DNA of 53,664 nucleotides from Woeseiaceae bacterium (GTDB taxonomy: Bacteria; Pseudomonadota; Gammaproteobacteria; Steroidobacterales; Woeseiaceae): contig JANQLK010000038.1 in NCBI GenBank assembly GCA_028280615.1, positions 1-53,664 of the forward strand. Direction: 5' to 3'. The stretch's first letter is position 1; each line of letters begins with the position of its first letter. The position numbers and the translations under genes were made by a program. The notes under the pieces were generated by a model that saw only the letters and a program-made list of their open reading frames with translations, was not told where the DNA came from and ran no database searches. Below are positions 1-7,977 of this stretch, piece by piece.

Positions 1-47
1 CGCAAGTTTTCCGTGACTCCAATCACGTTTTGCTCCGGGTGAATCGC

Positions 48-53
48 TATACT
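48..53 (+). promoter_or_regulatory. Possible -10 element upstream of pilT
   Basis: TATACT lies about 58 bases before the pilT ATG. No convincing -35 hexamer is found 16-18 bases further upstream, so this is a tentative -10 only. An AGGGAG ribosome binding site at 101-106 supports the pilT start at 111. The rest of 1-110 shows no gene. Confidence 0.3.
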
Positions 54-110
54 AGCCGCACTGAGGACCCGAGTTATGGTAAGTCCGCGTGACATTCTAG
101 AGGGAGAAGC

Positions 111-1151
111 ATGGCCGTCGACGTTGCCCAGTTATTGTCGTTCACGGTAAAGAACAACGCGTCCGACCTGCACCTGTCCGCAGGTGTGCCGCCGATGATT
201 CGTGTCGACGGCGACATCAAGCGCATCAACATGCCCGCGCTCACGCACAAGGATGTCAACAGCATGGTGTACGACATCATGAATGACAAGCAGCGCAAGG
301 ATTACGAAGAGTTTCTCGAGACCGACTTTTCCTTCGAGATTCCCAAGCTCGCGCGATTTCGCGTCAATGCGTACAACCAGAACCGCGGTTCGGCCGCGGT
401 GTTCCGAACGATTCCCTCCGAGATTCTGACGCTCGAGGATATCGCGGCGCCCGCGATCTTCAAGGACGTTTCGATGCATCCGCGCGGCATCGTGCTCGTA
501 ACCGGACCGACGGGTTCGGGCAAGTCCACGACGCTCGCCGCGATGGTCGACTACATCAACGACAACAAGCCCGATCACATCCTGACGATCGAGGACCCGA
601 TCGAGTTCGTCCACGAATCCAAAAAGTCGCTCATCAATCAGCGCGAAGTGCATCGCGACACGCTGGGCTTCAACGAGGCGCTGCGCTCGGCGCTGCGTGA
701 GGACCCCGACGTGATCTTGGTCGGCGAGCTCCGCGACCTCGAGACGATTCGCCTGGCCCTGACCGCTGCCGAGACGGGCCACCTCGTGTTCGGTACGCTG
801 CACACGAGTTCGGCCGCCAAGACCATCGACCGTATCGTCGACGTCTTCCCGGCAGCCGAGAAGGACATGGTCCGCGCCATGCTGTCCGAATCGCTGCGCG
901 CAGTGATTTCGCAGACGCTCCTGAAAAAGAACGGTGGCGGCCGCGTCGCGGCGCACGAGATCATGATCGGCACGCCCGCGATCCGAAACCTGATTCGCGA
1001 GGGCAAGATCGCGCAGATGTACTCGGCGATCCAGACGGGCCAGGGCGTCGGCATGCAGACGCTCGACCAGAATCTGGCCGATCTGCTGGCCAAGGGCACG
1101 ATCAACAAGGAAGAGGCTCGCTTCCGCGCGGTCAACAAGGAGAATTTCTAG
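111..1151 (+). CDS. pilT: Type IV pilus retraction ATPase PilT
   Basis: Hexameric cytoplasmic motor that powers pilus retraction and twitching. The 346-aa length is usual for PilT. The Walker A motif GPTGSGKS is at residues 132-139. It is followed by the Asp box around TIEDPIEFVH, a Walker B region (DVILVGELRD) and the His box GHLVFGTLHT. The C-terminal AIRNLIREGK motif is diagnostic of PilT rather than PilU or PilB. The ATG has AGGGAG 4 bases upstream. It is first of three tandem PilT-family genes, 37 bp before pilU, probably one transcript. The chemosensory pil genes that control such motors lie 9 kb downstream, as in Pseudomonas. Confidence 0.97.
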   Translation: MAVDVAQLLSFTVKNNASDLHLSAGVPPMIRVDGDIKRINMPALTHKDVNSMVYDIMNDKQRKDYEEFLETDFSFEIPKLARFRVNAYNQNRGSAAVFRTIPSEILTLEDIAAPAIFKDVSMHPRGIVLVTGPTGSGKSTTLAAMVDYINDNKPDHILTIEDPIEFVHESKKSLINQREVHRDTLGFNEALRSALREDPDVILVGELRDLETIRLALTAAETGHLVFGTLHTSSAAKTIDRIVDVFPAAEKDMVRAMLSESLRAVISQTLLKKNGGGRVAAHEIMIGTPAIRNLIREGKIAQMYSAIQTGQGVGMQTLDQNLADLLAKGTINKEEARFRAVNKENF

Positions 1152-1188
1152 TCCCGCATAGCCGGGCACTGGCAAAAGAGGCACCAGG

Positions 1189-2346
1189 ATGGAACGCGAA
1201 CAAGCGGTACGACTGACCCAGAACCTGTTGCGCAAGATGGTCGAACGCAACGGCTCCGACCTGTTCATCACGCGCGGCTTTCCGCCGGCCATCAAGGTCG
1301 ACGGCACGATCCACAAGGCCACCGACACGGCGCTGTCTGCCGAGCAGGCGGCGATCATGGTGCGCGCCATCATGAACGACAAGCAGATCAAGGAGTTCGA
1401 CGCGACCAAGGAGTGCAACTTCGCGATCTCGCCGCAGGGCATTGGCCGCTTCCGCGTCAGCGCCTTCATCCAGCAGGGCTACGTCGGTGCCGTGCTGCGC
1501 ACGATCACGACCGAGATTCCGACACTCGAGGAGCTCGATCTGCCGCCGATCCTGAAGGACGTCGTCATGAACAAGCGCGGCCTCGTGATCGTCGTCGGCG
1601 GCACGGGCTCGGGTAAGTCGACGACGCTGGCCGCGATGATCGGTCACCGCAACGAGAACTCGCGCGGCCACATCGTATCGATCGAGGACCCGGTCGAGTA
1701 CGTCCATCCGCACAAAGGCTGCGTAATCACCCAGCGCGAGGTCGGCGTCGACACCGAGACCTGGCATGCGGCGCTCAAGAACACGCTGCGCCAGGCGCCG
1801 GACGTCATACTGATCGGCGAGATCCGCGACCGCGAGACGATGGAGTACGGCATCCAGTTCTCGGAGACGGGCCACCTGTGCCTGGCCACGCTGCACGCCA
1901 ACTCGGCGAATCAGGCACTGGACCGCATCATCAACTTCTTCCCCGAGGAGCGGCGCCAGCAGCTGCTCATGGACCTGTCGCTGAACGCCAAGGCGTTCGT
2001 GTCGCAGCGCCTGATCCCGCGCGAGGGCGGCATCGGCCGAATCGCGGCGATGGAGATCATGCTCAATACGCCGCTCGTGGCCGACCTGATCTTCAAGGGC
2101 GAGGTGGGGCAGATCAAGGAAATCATGGCCAAGTCCACGCGACTCGGCATGCAGACCTTCGATCAGTCGCTGTTCTACCTCTACGAGCAGGGCATCATCA
2201 GCTACGAGGAGGCGATGCGGAACTCCGACTCGAAGAACGAGCTCAGGCTCAAGGTCAAGCTCGAGAGCAAGCGGGAATCGGCCACTGAAGACCGTCACGC
2301 CGAGAGTCTCAAGATCATGGAAGAGGACAAGGCACAGCTCTTCTGA
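1189..2346 (+). CDS. pilU: Type IV pilus ATPase PilU
   Basis: PilT-dependent accessory retraction ATPase, 385 aa. Walker A is GGTGSGKS at residues 137-144. The Asp-box (SIEDPVEYVH), Walker B (DVILIGEIRD) and His-box (GHLCLATLHANS) segments are all present. PilT's AIRNLIRE sequence is replaced by NTPLVADLIFKGE, typical of PilU. The charged C-terminal tail after about residue 350 (KLESKRESATEDRH) is also PilU-like. It follows pilT by 37 bp and precedes a third paralogue by 36 bp, so the three are probably co-transcribed. Identification rests on motifs and gene order. Confidence 0.95.
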   Translation: MEREQAVRLTQNLLRKMVERNGSDLFITRGFPPAIKVDGTIHKATDTALSAEQAAIMVRAIMNDKQIKEFDATKECNFAISPQGIGRFRVSAFIQQGYVGAVLRTITTEIPTLEELDLPPILKDVVMNKRGLVIVVGGTGSGKSTTLAAMIGHRNENSRGHIVSIEDPVEYVHPHKGCVITQREVGVDTETWHAALKNTLRQAPDVILIGEIRDRETMEYGIQFSETGHLCLATLHANSANQALDRIINFFPEERRQQLLMDLSLNAKAFVSQRLIPREGGIGRIAAMEIMLNTPLVADLIFKGEVGQIKEIMAKSTRLGMQTFDQSLFYLYEQGIISYEEAMRNSDSKNELRLKVKLESKRESATEDRHAESLKIMEEDKAQLF

Positions 2347-2382
2347 GCCGGTCTGCGCCATGGGTAGCTCCAGGAAACGCGA

Positions 2383-3441
2383 ATGAACGTCAAACCGCTC
2401 TTCAAACTGATGGCGGAGAAGAACGCCTCGGACCTGTTCTTCGCGCCGTTCGCGCCCGCCAAGATCAAGATCGACGGCAAGATCATGCCCGTCAACAAGC
2501 TCGAGATGACGCCGAAGATGGTCAAGCAGGCCGCCTTCGAGCTCATGAGCGAGGAGCAGCTCGACTACTTCAACCGCGAACTCGAGGTCGACTTCGCGAT
2601 CTCCGAACCCGGCCTCGGGCGCTTCCGCTGCAACGTGTTTCACCAGCGCGGCAACGTGTCGATGGTGCTGCGCTACATCACCAACGAGCTGCCCACGCTC
2701 GACGAGCTCGGCATGCCCGAGCAGCTCAAGGACCTGGTCATGCTGCGCCGCGGGCTGATCCTCATGGTCGGCGCGACGGGCGCGGGCAAGTCGACGACGC
2801 TCGCCGCGATGATCAACCACCGCAACGAGAAAACCTCGTCGCATATCATCACGGTCGAGGATCCGATCGAGTTCCTGCATCCGAACAAGCAGTCGATCAT
2901 CAACCAGCGCGAAGTCGGCCTGGACACCAAATCCTACGGCGCCGCATTGCGGAGCGCGGTCCGCGCCGCCCCGGACGTGATCCAGATTGGCGAGATTCGC
3001 GACATCGAATCGATGCAGTCGGCCATCGACATGGCGGGCACGGGTCACCTCGTGCTCGCGACCGTGCACTCGAACAACGCGCCCGAGACTCTCGACCGCA
3101 TCATCAACATGTTCCCGCGCGAACAGCACGGCCAGATCTTCCTCGATCTCGGCCATTACCTGCGCGCGATCCTGTCGCAGCGGCTCGTGCGCTCGCGCAC
3201 GGGCAAGCGCGTCGCGGCCGTCGAACTCATGCTCAACACGCCGCATATCAAGGACCTGATTCTGAAGGGCGACATCACGGCCGTGAAGGAAGCGCACAAA
3301 GAGTCCGGCGAGGCCGGCATGCAGAACTTCGACGACGCGCTCCTGAACCTCTACAAGGCCGGCACGATCACGCTCGAGGAGGCGATGTCACACGCCGACT
3401 CGCGGTCGAACCTCGAGGCGAAGGTCAACTTCGGCGGCTAA
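2383..3441 (+). CDS. Third PilT/PilU-family ATPase
   Basis: A 352-aa member of the PilT/PilU family, directly after pilU. All nucleotide-binding elements look intact: Walker A GATGAGKS at residues 130-137, the Asp box (TVEDPIEFLH), Walker B (DVIQIGEIRD) and the His box (GHLVLATVHSNN). It lacks AIRNLIRE and has NTPHIKDLILKGD instead, so it is closer to PilU than PilT. In Pseudomonas only pilT and pilU occupy this locus. It may be an additional retraction motor or a partner of PilT; the exact role is unknown. It ends 18 bp from the convergent SDR gene. Confidence 0.9.
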   Translation: MNVKPLFKLMAEKNASDLFFAPFAPAKIKIDGKIMPVNKLEMTPKMVKQAAFELMSEEQLDYFNRELEVDFAISEPGLGRFRCNVFHQRGNVSMVLRYITNELPTLDELGMPEQLKDLVMLRRGLILMVGATGAGKSTTLAAMINHRNEKTSSHIITVEDPIEFLHPNKQSIINQREVGLDTKSYGAALRSAVRAAPDVIQIGEIRDIESMQSAIDMAGTGHLVLATVHSNNAPETLDRIINMFPREQHGQIFLDLGHYLRAILSQRLVRSRTGKRVAAVELMLNTPHIKDLILKGDITAVKEAHKESGEAGMQNFDDALLNLYKAGTITLEEAMSHADSRSNLEAKVNFGG

Positions 3442-3459
3442 AGCCTGCGCTCGCCATTC

Positions 3460-4482
3460 TCAGTCGTCCGGACCGGTTTCGTAAAATCCGGGCATCGTCC
3501 TCGGCTGCTCGCCTTTCGCAATCCGAACCTCGTTGTCGTAGATGTCCAGCAGATCCCCGCGGGGCACGGCGTTTTCGATGTCGAGGTTGAGGCCCGCGAT
3601 TTCTTCGACCAGCTTGGCGATGGTGATACGCGCCTCGTCGGGTTCGCCCGGTACGAGGTAGTGCTCTTTGGGTGTCTCGGCGAACAGCGCATGCTTGACC
3701 GCAAGTGCGACGGGGACGGGCCGGGGTCCCAGGTCCATGTCCTCGCCCGACATCCTCTGCTTACAAGAGTCGATGTAGTAGCGCATGCTCTCCTCGAAAT
3801 AGCGATACGTCTTCGTGGCCTGCTTTTTCAGCATGCGCTCACAGCGCGAATAGCCGATCTGCGATTCGAATCCACCCGGCAGGACCGAACTCACCGAAAC
3901 ACCGAGCCCCGCCATTTCCCAGGCGAGCTGATCGGTGAAGGCTTCCACGGCATGCTTGCTCATGATGTAGAACCCGTAGCCGTCGAATCCGCCCGCGAGT
4001 ACACCGGCGATGGAGCTGATGTTGACGATCCGGCCTTTCGACTCGATGATCAGCGGCGCGAACGCCTTGGTTACCCGCACGACGCCGTACACGTTGACGT
4101 CGAAGATGAACTCCATGTCGGCCATGTCGGATTCGATCAGCGGATCGATCGTGTTGACGCCGGCGTTGTTGACCAGGCCCCAGAGCCCGCGACCTTCGGC
4201 TTCGACCAGCTTCACGGCAGAATCGATTTCCTCCTGCACGGTCACATCGATCCGAACGGCCTTGACGTTCTCGATGGCGTCGAGCGCGTCCAGGTCTTCC
4301 TGTTTTCGCGCCCCGGCGTATACGAAGTAGCCGGCCTCGGCCAGCGTCTCGGCGGTCAGGCGGCCGATGCCCGTGCTCGCCCCGGTGATGAGTACGGCTT
4401 TCTGGTTTTTCGGGTCGTTTGCGATCGTGTTACCGGATGCAAGCAGGAACAGGACCGTTACAAGAGCGACGACGTTCTTCAT
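3460..4482 (-). CDS. SDR family oxidoreductase with N-terminal export signal
   Basis: Classical short-chain dehydrogenase/reductase, 340 aa. It has the Rossmann cofactor motif TGASTGIG (about residues 34-41), the structural NNAG motif, a catalytic serine in NISSIAG and the YxxxK pair in YIMSK. The first ~22 residues (MKNVVALVTVLFLLASGNTIAND) form a hydrophobic segment like a Sec signal or membrane anchor, which is unusual for an NAD(P)-dependent enzyme. The substrate is unknown; the fold resembles retinol/steroid-dehydrogenase-like SDRs. It is downstream of the GGCT-like gene on the same strand with a 93-bp gap, so it may be the last gene of the pyrB cluster or a separate unit. Confidence 0.85.
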   Translation of the reverse strand: MKNVVALVTVLFLLASGNTIANDPKNQKAVLITGASTGIGRLTAETLAEAGYFVYAGARKQEDLDALDAIENVKAVRIDVTVQEEIDSAVKLVEAEGRGLWGLVNNAGVNTIDPLIESDMADMEFIFDVNVYGVVRVTKAFAPLIIESKGRIVNISSIAGVLAGGFDGYGFYIMSKHAVEAFTDQLAWEMAGLGVSVSSVLPGGFESQIGYSRCERMLKKQATKTYRYFEESMRYYIDSCKQRMSGEDMDLGPRPVPVALAVKHALFAETPKEHYLVPGEPDEARITIAKLVEEIAGLNLDIENAVPRGDLLDIYDNEVRIAKGEQPRTMPGFYETGPDD

Positions 4483-4575
4483 TCAGAGACTCCTCCGGGG
4501 AAAAGAGACAGTGGCGAGCTGGGCGCCATGGTAACGCGAACGCCGGCGGCCAGCCTTTCGACGTCCCGGCCGGGC

Positions 4576-4995
4576 TCAGGCGACGATGCGCCTCAGATGC
4601 TCCAGATACGTTTCGGACAAGCCGAGCTCATCGGCGAGCGCAAGCAGCTTCTTCGCGTACTCGGGATTCGTCCCAGTCAGGTCTTCGGCGGCGAGGTTAT
4701 AGCAGAGCGCCGCTTCGACGCTGCCGTCCGGCAGATGCACGCCCACGGACTCCGCCACGTAGTCGGCAACGCTCGGGTCCGAGTACAGCGTCTCGGCGTC
4801 CTGTTCGCTGATGTGCATCAGGACGCCGTAGGCACGAGCGCCAGACTCGGGCACGAGCGTGGCGCGCTCGCCGATCCTGAGCGCAAAGCCGTCGACGTAT
4901 CCCGTGGCAGCGGATGCCGGAATGATGCCCTTGGACGCCAGCAGCGACTCGTCCATGAACAGGCCGTAGAAGAAGACCGCGATGTTGTCGTCCAT
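4576..4995 (-). CDS. Gamma-glutamylcyclotransferase-like (AIG2/GGCT fold) protein
   Basis: A 139-aa protein that starts with the family's FFYGLFM strand (cf. YGSL) and contains ARAYGVL in the middle, both typical of the GGCT/AIG2 fold. Characterised members form 5-oxoproline from gamma-glutamyl compounds, but many AIG2-like proteins have no known substrate. The C-terminal part (residues ~95-139) is helical. It lies 43 bp downstream of the PyrK-like gene on the same strand and is probably co-transcribed. A link with glutathione is possible, since gshB is nearby, but this is inference. Confidence 0.75.
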   Translation of the reverse strand: MDDNIAVFFYGLFMDESLLASKGIIPASAATGYVDGFALRIGERATLVPESGARAYGVLMHISEQDAETLYSDPSVADYVAESVGVHLPDGSVEAALCYNLAAEDLTGTNPEYAKKLLALADELGLSETYLEHLRRIVA

Positions 4996-5038
4996 GCAAC
5001 GCTCCCGTTTCCGATCGACGGCGGAACGCAGTGAGGGG

Positions 5039-5926
5039 CTACCAGGCGATCGTCGCCGCGTCGAATACGGGCCCGTCGACGCACACCCGCTTCATCGCCT
5101 GGCCGTCCGGCGTATTGACGAGCACGGTGCAGCCCGCGCAGCCGCCGACCGCGCAGGCCATGTACTCCTCGAGCGACACCTCGCAGGCGACGTTGTGGCG
5201 GACGGCGAGGTCGGCGACGGCCTTGAGCATCGGCGTCGGGCCGCAGGTGAAGATTCTGGTCTTCGCGCGCGCTTCCTCGCTCTGCGCGTTCAGCCAGCGG
5301 TCGGCGAGATCGGTGACGAAGCCGTCGAAGCATCCCTCATAGCCCTGCTTGCTGGTCAGCCGTGTCGCGATGCCCCATTCCTCGAGCAACGGCATCGTGC
5401 GATTGATACCCGCATCGACGCCATCGAAGTCGATCGACGACGTCGCCTCGGCGAACGGAAACGGAATCTCCGAGCCCAGGATAGCGATGGGACTGTAACG
5501 CTCGTCATGCCGCAGCACATCGGCCAGGTACACCATTGGCGGGATACCGACGCCGCCGCCGATCAGCAGGCAGTGCGGCCTGTCCGGGTCCGGATTGAAC
5601 GGCATGCCGATCGGGCCCATGACGCTGACTACGTCGCCGGGCGTTTTTTCGGCTAGCAGTGCCAGGCCCTTGCCGTGTGTCTTGTACAGGATCTCGATCC
5701 AGTCGTCGCCGACACGCATGATCGACATGGGCCTGCGCATCGGCAGCAGCGGGTCGCAGCTCAGGTGAACGAAGCTTCCGGCCCTGGCCGCGGCCGCGCA
5801 TTTCGGCGCGCGGATGCGCTGCACGAATTGCTCACCGTCGAAGGCCTCGCGCAGAAGGATCTCGCCGTCCTCTACGAAAATCGTGTTGCGATTGCGCTGC
5901 GCGCGTTTCTGTTCCGCCGTCGTCAT
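5039..5926 (-). CDS. PyrK-like FAD/[2Fe-2S] electron-transfer subunit
   Basis: A 295-aa ferredoxin-NADP reductase-type protein. It has an N-terminal FAD-binding barrel (RPMSIMRVG, like the RxxS flavin motif), a nucleotide-binding region (LLIGGGVGIPP and FTCGPTPML), and C-terminal cysteines C258, C263, C266 and C282 spaced as in the PyrK [2Fe-2S] site. PyrK carries electrons from dihydroorotate dehydrogenase B to NAD+. Its start overlaps the pyrB stop by 4 bases (ATGA), so the two are translationally coupled, supporting a pyrimidine role. No PyrD catalytic subunit is in the window, so the partner is unknown. Confidence 0.85.
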   Translation of the reverse strand: MTTAEQKRAQRNRNTIFVEDGEILLREAFDGEQFVQRIRAPKCAAAARAGSFVHLSCDPLLPMRRPMSIMRVGDDWIEILYKTHGKGLALLAEKTPGDVVSVMGPIGMPFNPDPDRPHCLLIGGGVGIPPMVYLADVLRHDERYSPIAILGSEIPFPFAEATSSIDFDGVDAGINRTMPLLEEWGIATRLTSKQGYEGCFDGFVTDLADRWLNAQSEEARAKTRIFTCGPTPMLKAVADLAVRHNVACEVSLEEYMACAVGGCAGCTVLVNTPDGQAMKRVCVDGPVFDAATIAW

Positions 5927-6909
5927 CTGAGTTTGGCCGAACTGGCCACGCGCTCGAGGACCGCCATGCGCACGGCAACGCCGTTCGTGACCTGCCGCGT
6001 GATCACCGAGTGCGGTCCGTCGGCCACGGCGCCTTCGATCTCGATGCCGCGGTTCATTGGGCCCGGGTGCATCACGATGACGTCGGGCTTCGCTATCGTC
6101 AGCCGCTCTTCGCTGACGCCGTAGTTGGCGAAATACTCGTCGATGCCCGGAATGCCGTCGAGATTGCCGATTCGCTCGCGCTGGATCCTCAAGGCCATGA
6201 CGACGTCGGCGTCGCGGATGCCGGCGTGGAGGTCGTCGACGATCGTCGCGAACGGGAACTCGTCCGCATCGGGCGCCATCGCGGATGGCGACACGAGTCT
6301 CAGCTCGCCGACGTCGAGGGTCTTCAGCCCGTGCGCCGCCGAGCGGGCGACGCGCGAGTGGCGAATATCGCCGACGATCGTGACGACGAGATTCTCGAAG
6401 TCGGGTTTGTGCTGGCGAATCGTGAGCAGGTCCAGGAGCCCCTGGGTCGGGTGCGAGGTGTCCGCCTCGCCCGCGTTCAACACGCTTACGAAGTCCTTGA
6501 CGTGCCGCGCGATGTAGGCCGGCACGCCGGCGCTTGCGTCGCGGATGACCATGACGTCGACATGCATGGCTTCGAGCGTGTAAATCGTATCGAGAATGCT
6601 CTCGCCCTTCTTGCGCGACGAGGTATTGACGTCGAGATTCAGGACATCCGCGCCGAGCCTGCGGCCGGCCAGGTCGAATGACGCGCGCGTGCGCGTGCTC
6701 GGCTCGAAAAACAGGTTGCCGATCGTCCGCCCGCGGAGCGTGTCGCGACGCACGGGCATGGAGCCCGGTTCCGCGATGTAGAACTGGGCCGTGTCCAGCA
6801 GGTCCACGAGCATGCCGCGGTCGAGACCGTCGAGCGTCAACAGGTGACGCAGCGAGCCGTCGTCATTCTGCTGCAGCTGTGCTTCGGTCAGGGTCTCGGG
6901 AGCGTCCAT
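5923..6909 (-). CDS. pyrB: Aspartate carbamoyltransferase catalytic chain
   Basis: Condenses carbamoyl phosphate with L-aspartate, the committed step of pyrimidine synthesis. The 328-aa protein has the carbamoyl-phosphate motif FEPSTRTR, the HPTQGLLDLLT segment and the MHPGPMNRG loop near the C-terminus. An N-terminal extension of about 20 residues recalls the Pseudomonas-type enzyme, which needs an inactive dihydroorotase (PyrC') for assembly. No pyrI, pyrC' or pyrR is present here: ruvX lies 12 bp upstream and a PyrK-like gene overlaps the 3' end. It is probably part of the tonB-algH-ruvX-pyrB transcript. Confidence 0.96.
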   Translation of the reverse strand: MDAPETLTEAQLQQNDDGSLRHLLTLDGLDRGMLVDLLDTAQFYIAEPGSMPVRRDTLRGRTIGNLFFEPSTRTRASFDLAGRRLGADVLNLDVNTSSRKKGESILDTIYTLEAMHVDVMVIRDASAGVPAYIARHVKDFVSVLNAGEADTSHPTQGLLDLLTIRQHKPDFENLVVTIVGDIRHSRVARSAAHGLKTLDVGELRLVSPSAMAPDADEFPFATIVDDLHAGIRDADVVMALRIQRERIGNLDGIPGIDEYFANYGVSEERLTIAKPDVIVMHPGPMNRGIEIEGAVADGPHSVITRQVTNGVAVRMAVLERVASSAKLR

Positions 6910-6921
6910 CGGGAGCGGATT

Positions 6922-7368
6922 CTAAGGGCTTGAAGCGAGGCCCGCCAGATAGCGTTCGGCGATGACCACCGCGGCGGCCGCATCGATGTCCGGTTTCTTG
7001 ATGCGGCCGCGGCTGCCCGACTGGCGCGCGCGCTTCAGCGTCTGCTCGGCTTCCCGCGAGCTCAAACGTTCGTCGCAGCCTTCGACGGGCAGGCCGAAGC
7101 GTTCGAGCTGGCCCGCGAAGCGGCGCACGGCGTCGACCAGCTCGCCTTCGCTGCCGTCCGCGTTGAGCGGCAGCCCGACGACGAGCCGGGCCGGCTGCCA
7201 TTCCCGGATCAGCGCCTCGACAGCCGCGAAATCGGGTCCGCCGACAGCGTTCGCGACCACTCCCAGCGGGCTCGCGGAGCCCGTTACGGTCTGGCCTACG
7301 GCAACGCCGATGCGGCGCCGACCGTAGTCGAACGCGAGCAGCGTGGTTGGCGAGCCGCCGTCAGGCAT
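6922..7368 (-). CDS. ruvX: Putative pre-16S rRNA nuclease / Holliday junction resolvase-like RuvX (YqgF)
   Basis: A 148-aa RNase H-fold protein of the YqgF family, implicated in maturing the 16S rRNA 5' end. Visible family motifs are AFDYGRRRIGVAVG (catalytic Asp in the first strand), VVGLPLNADGSEG, the acidic DERLSS segment and the C-terminal DIDAAAAVVI with the last catalytic Asp. The start overlaps the end of algH by 8 bases, and the stop lies 12 bp before pyrB. The algH-ruvX pairing is widely conserved in gammaproteobacteria. Confidence 0.95.
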   Translation of the reverse strand: MPDGGSPTTLLAFDYGRRRIGVAVGQTVTGSASPLGVVANAVGGPDFAAVEALIREWQPARLVVGLPLNADGSEGELVDAVRRFAGQLERFGLPVEGCDERLSSREAEQTLKRARQSGSRGRIKKPDIDAAAAVVIAERYLAGLASSP

Positions 7369-7924
7369 GGCCGGCGTCGGGTGACAGCCGGCTCATATCG
7401 ATGCCGAGCGCGCCGGCCGCCGCGTGCCAGCGGTCCTTGAACGGCAGGTCGAAAACGATATCGGGGGTGGCCGAGACGTTCAGCCAGGCGTTGGCCATCA
7501 TCTCGTCTTCGAGCTGGCCGGGTTCCCAGCCCGCGTAGCCCAGCGCGACCAGCGTCCTGCCCGGACCGTTGCCCGTCGCCATCGCGTCGAGCACGTCACG
7601 CGACAGCGTGAGCTGGATCTGGCTCGATACGGCCAGCGTGTTGTCGTATGACGCCACGGGCTCGTGCAGCACGAAACCGCGCTCCGGGCCAACGGGCCCG
7701 CCCATGAGCACGGGACGGCTCGCGGCGGCCGGATCGGGGTCTACGAGGTTGAGCTGTTCGAAAAGTCCCCCCAGGCTCAGGGACAGCGGGCGGTTGATAA
7801 CGATCCCGAGCGCGCCGTCGTCGTTGTGCTCACAGATGAGCGTCACGGTACTCGAGAAATTGGGGTCATCCATGCCCGGCATGGCGATCAGGAGCTGGCT
7901 GGTCAGCGATTGCTCGGCGTCCAT
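7361..7924 (-). CDS. algH: YqgE/AlgH family protein
   Basis: A 187-aa member of the UPF0301 (YqgE/AlgH) family. The N-terminal LLIAMPGMDDPNFSSTVTLICEH and the following GALGIVINRP are the family's most conserved segments. In Pseudomonas AlgH affects alginate expression, but its molecular activity is not established. It overlaps ruvX by 8 bases and follows tonB by 53 bp on the same strand, matching the conserved tonB-algH-ruvX order. Confidence 0.95.
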   Translation of the reverse strand: MDAEQSLTSQLLIAMPGMDDPNFSSTVTLICEHNDDGALGIVINRPLSLSLGGLFEQLNLVDPDPAAASRPVLMGGPVGPERGFVLHEPVASYDNTLAVSSQIQLTLSRDVLDAMATGNGPGRTLVALGYAGWEPGQLEDEMMANAWLNVSATPDIVFDLPFKDRWHAAAGALGIDMSRLSPDAGHA

Positions 7925-7977
7925 GGCTCAAGTATCAGCGCTCGCCGTTGGCAGTACAACCGCGGGCGGGTCACTGC

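Noticed and set aside
132..1469. Minus-strand open frame over pilT
   Set aside because: Same reason: antisense shadow of pilT, with repetitive Arg/Asp/Leu composition.
1132..3297. Long minus-strand open frame (721 codons) across pilU and the third ATPase
   Set aside because: It runs antisense to conserved motor genes with clear motifs, and arises from the high GC content; no family signature is visible.
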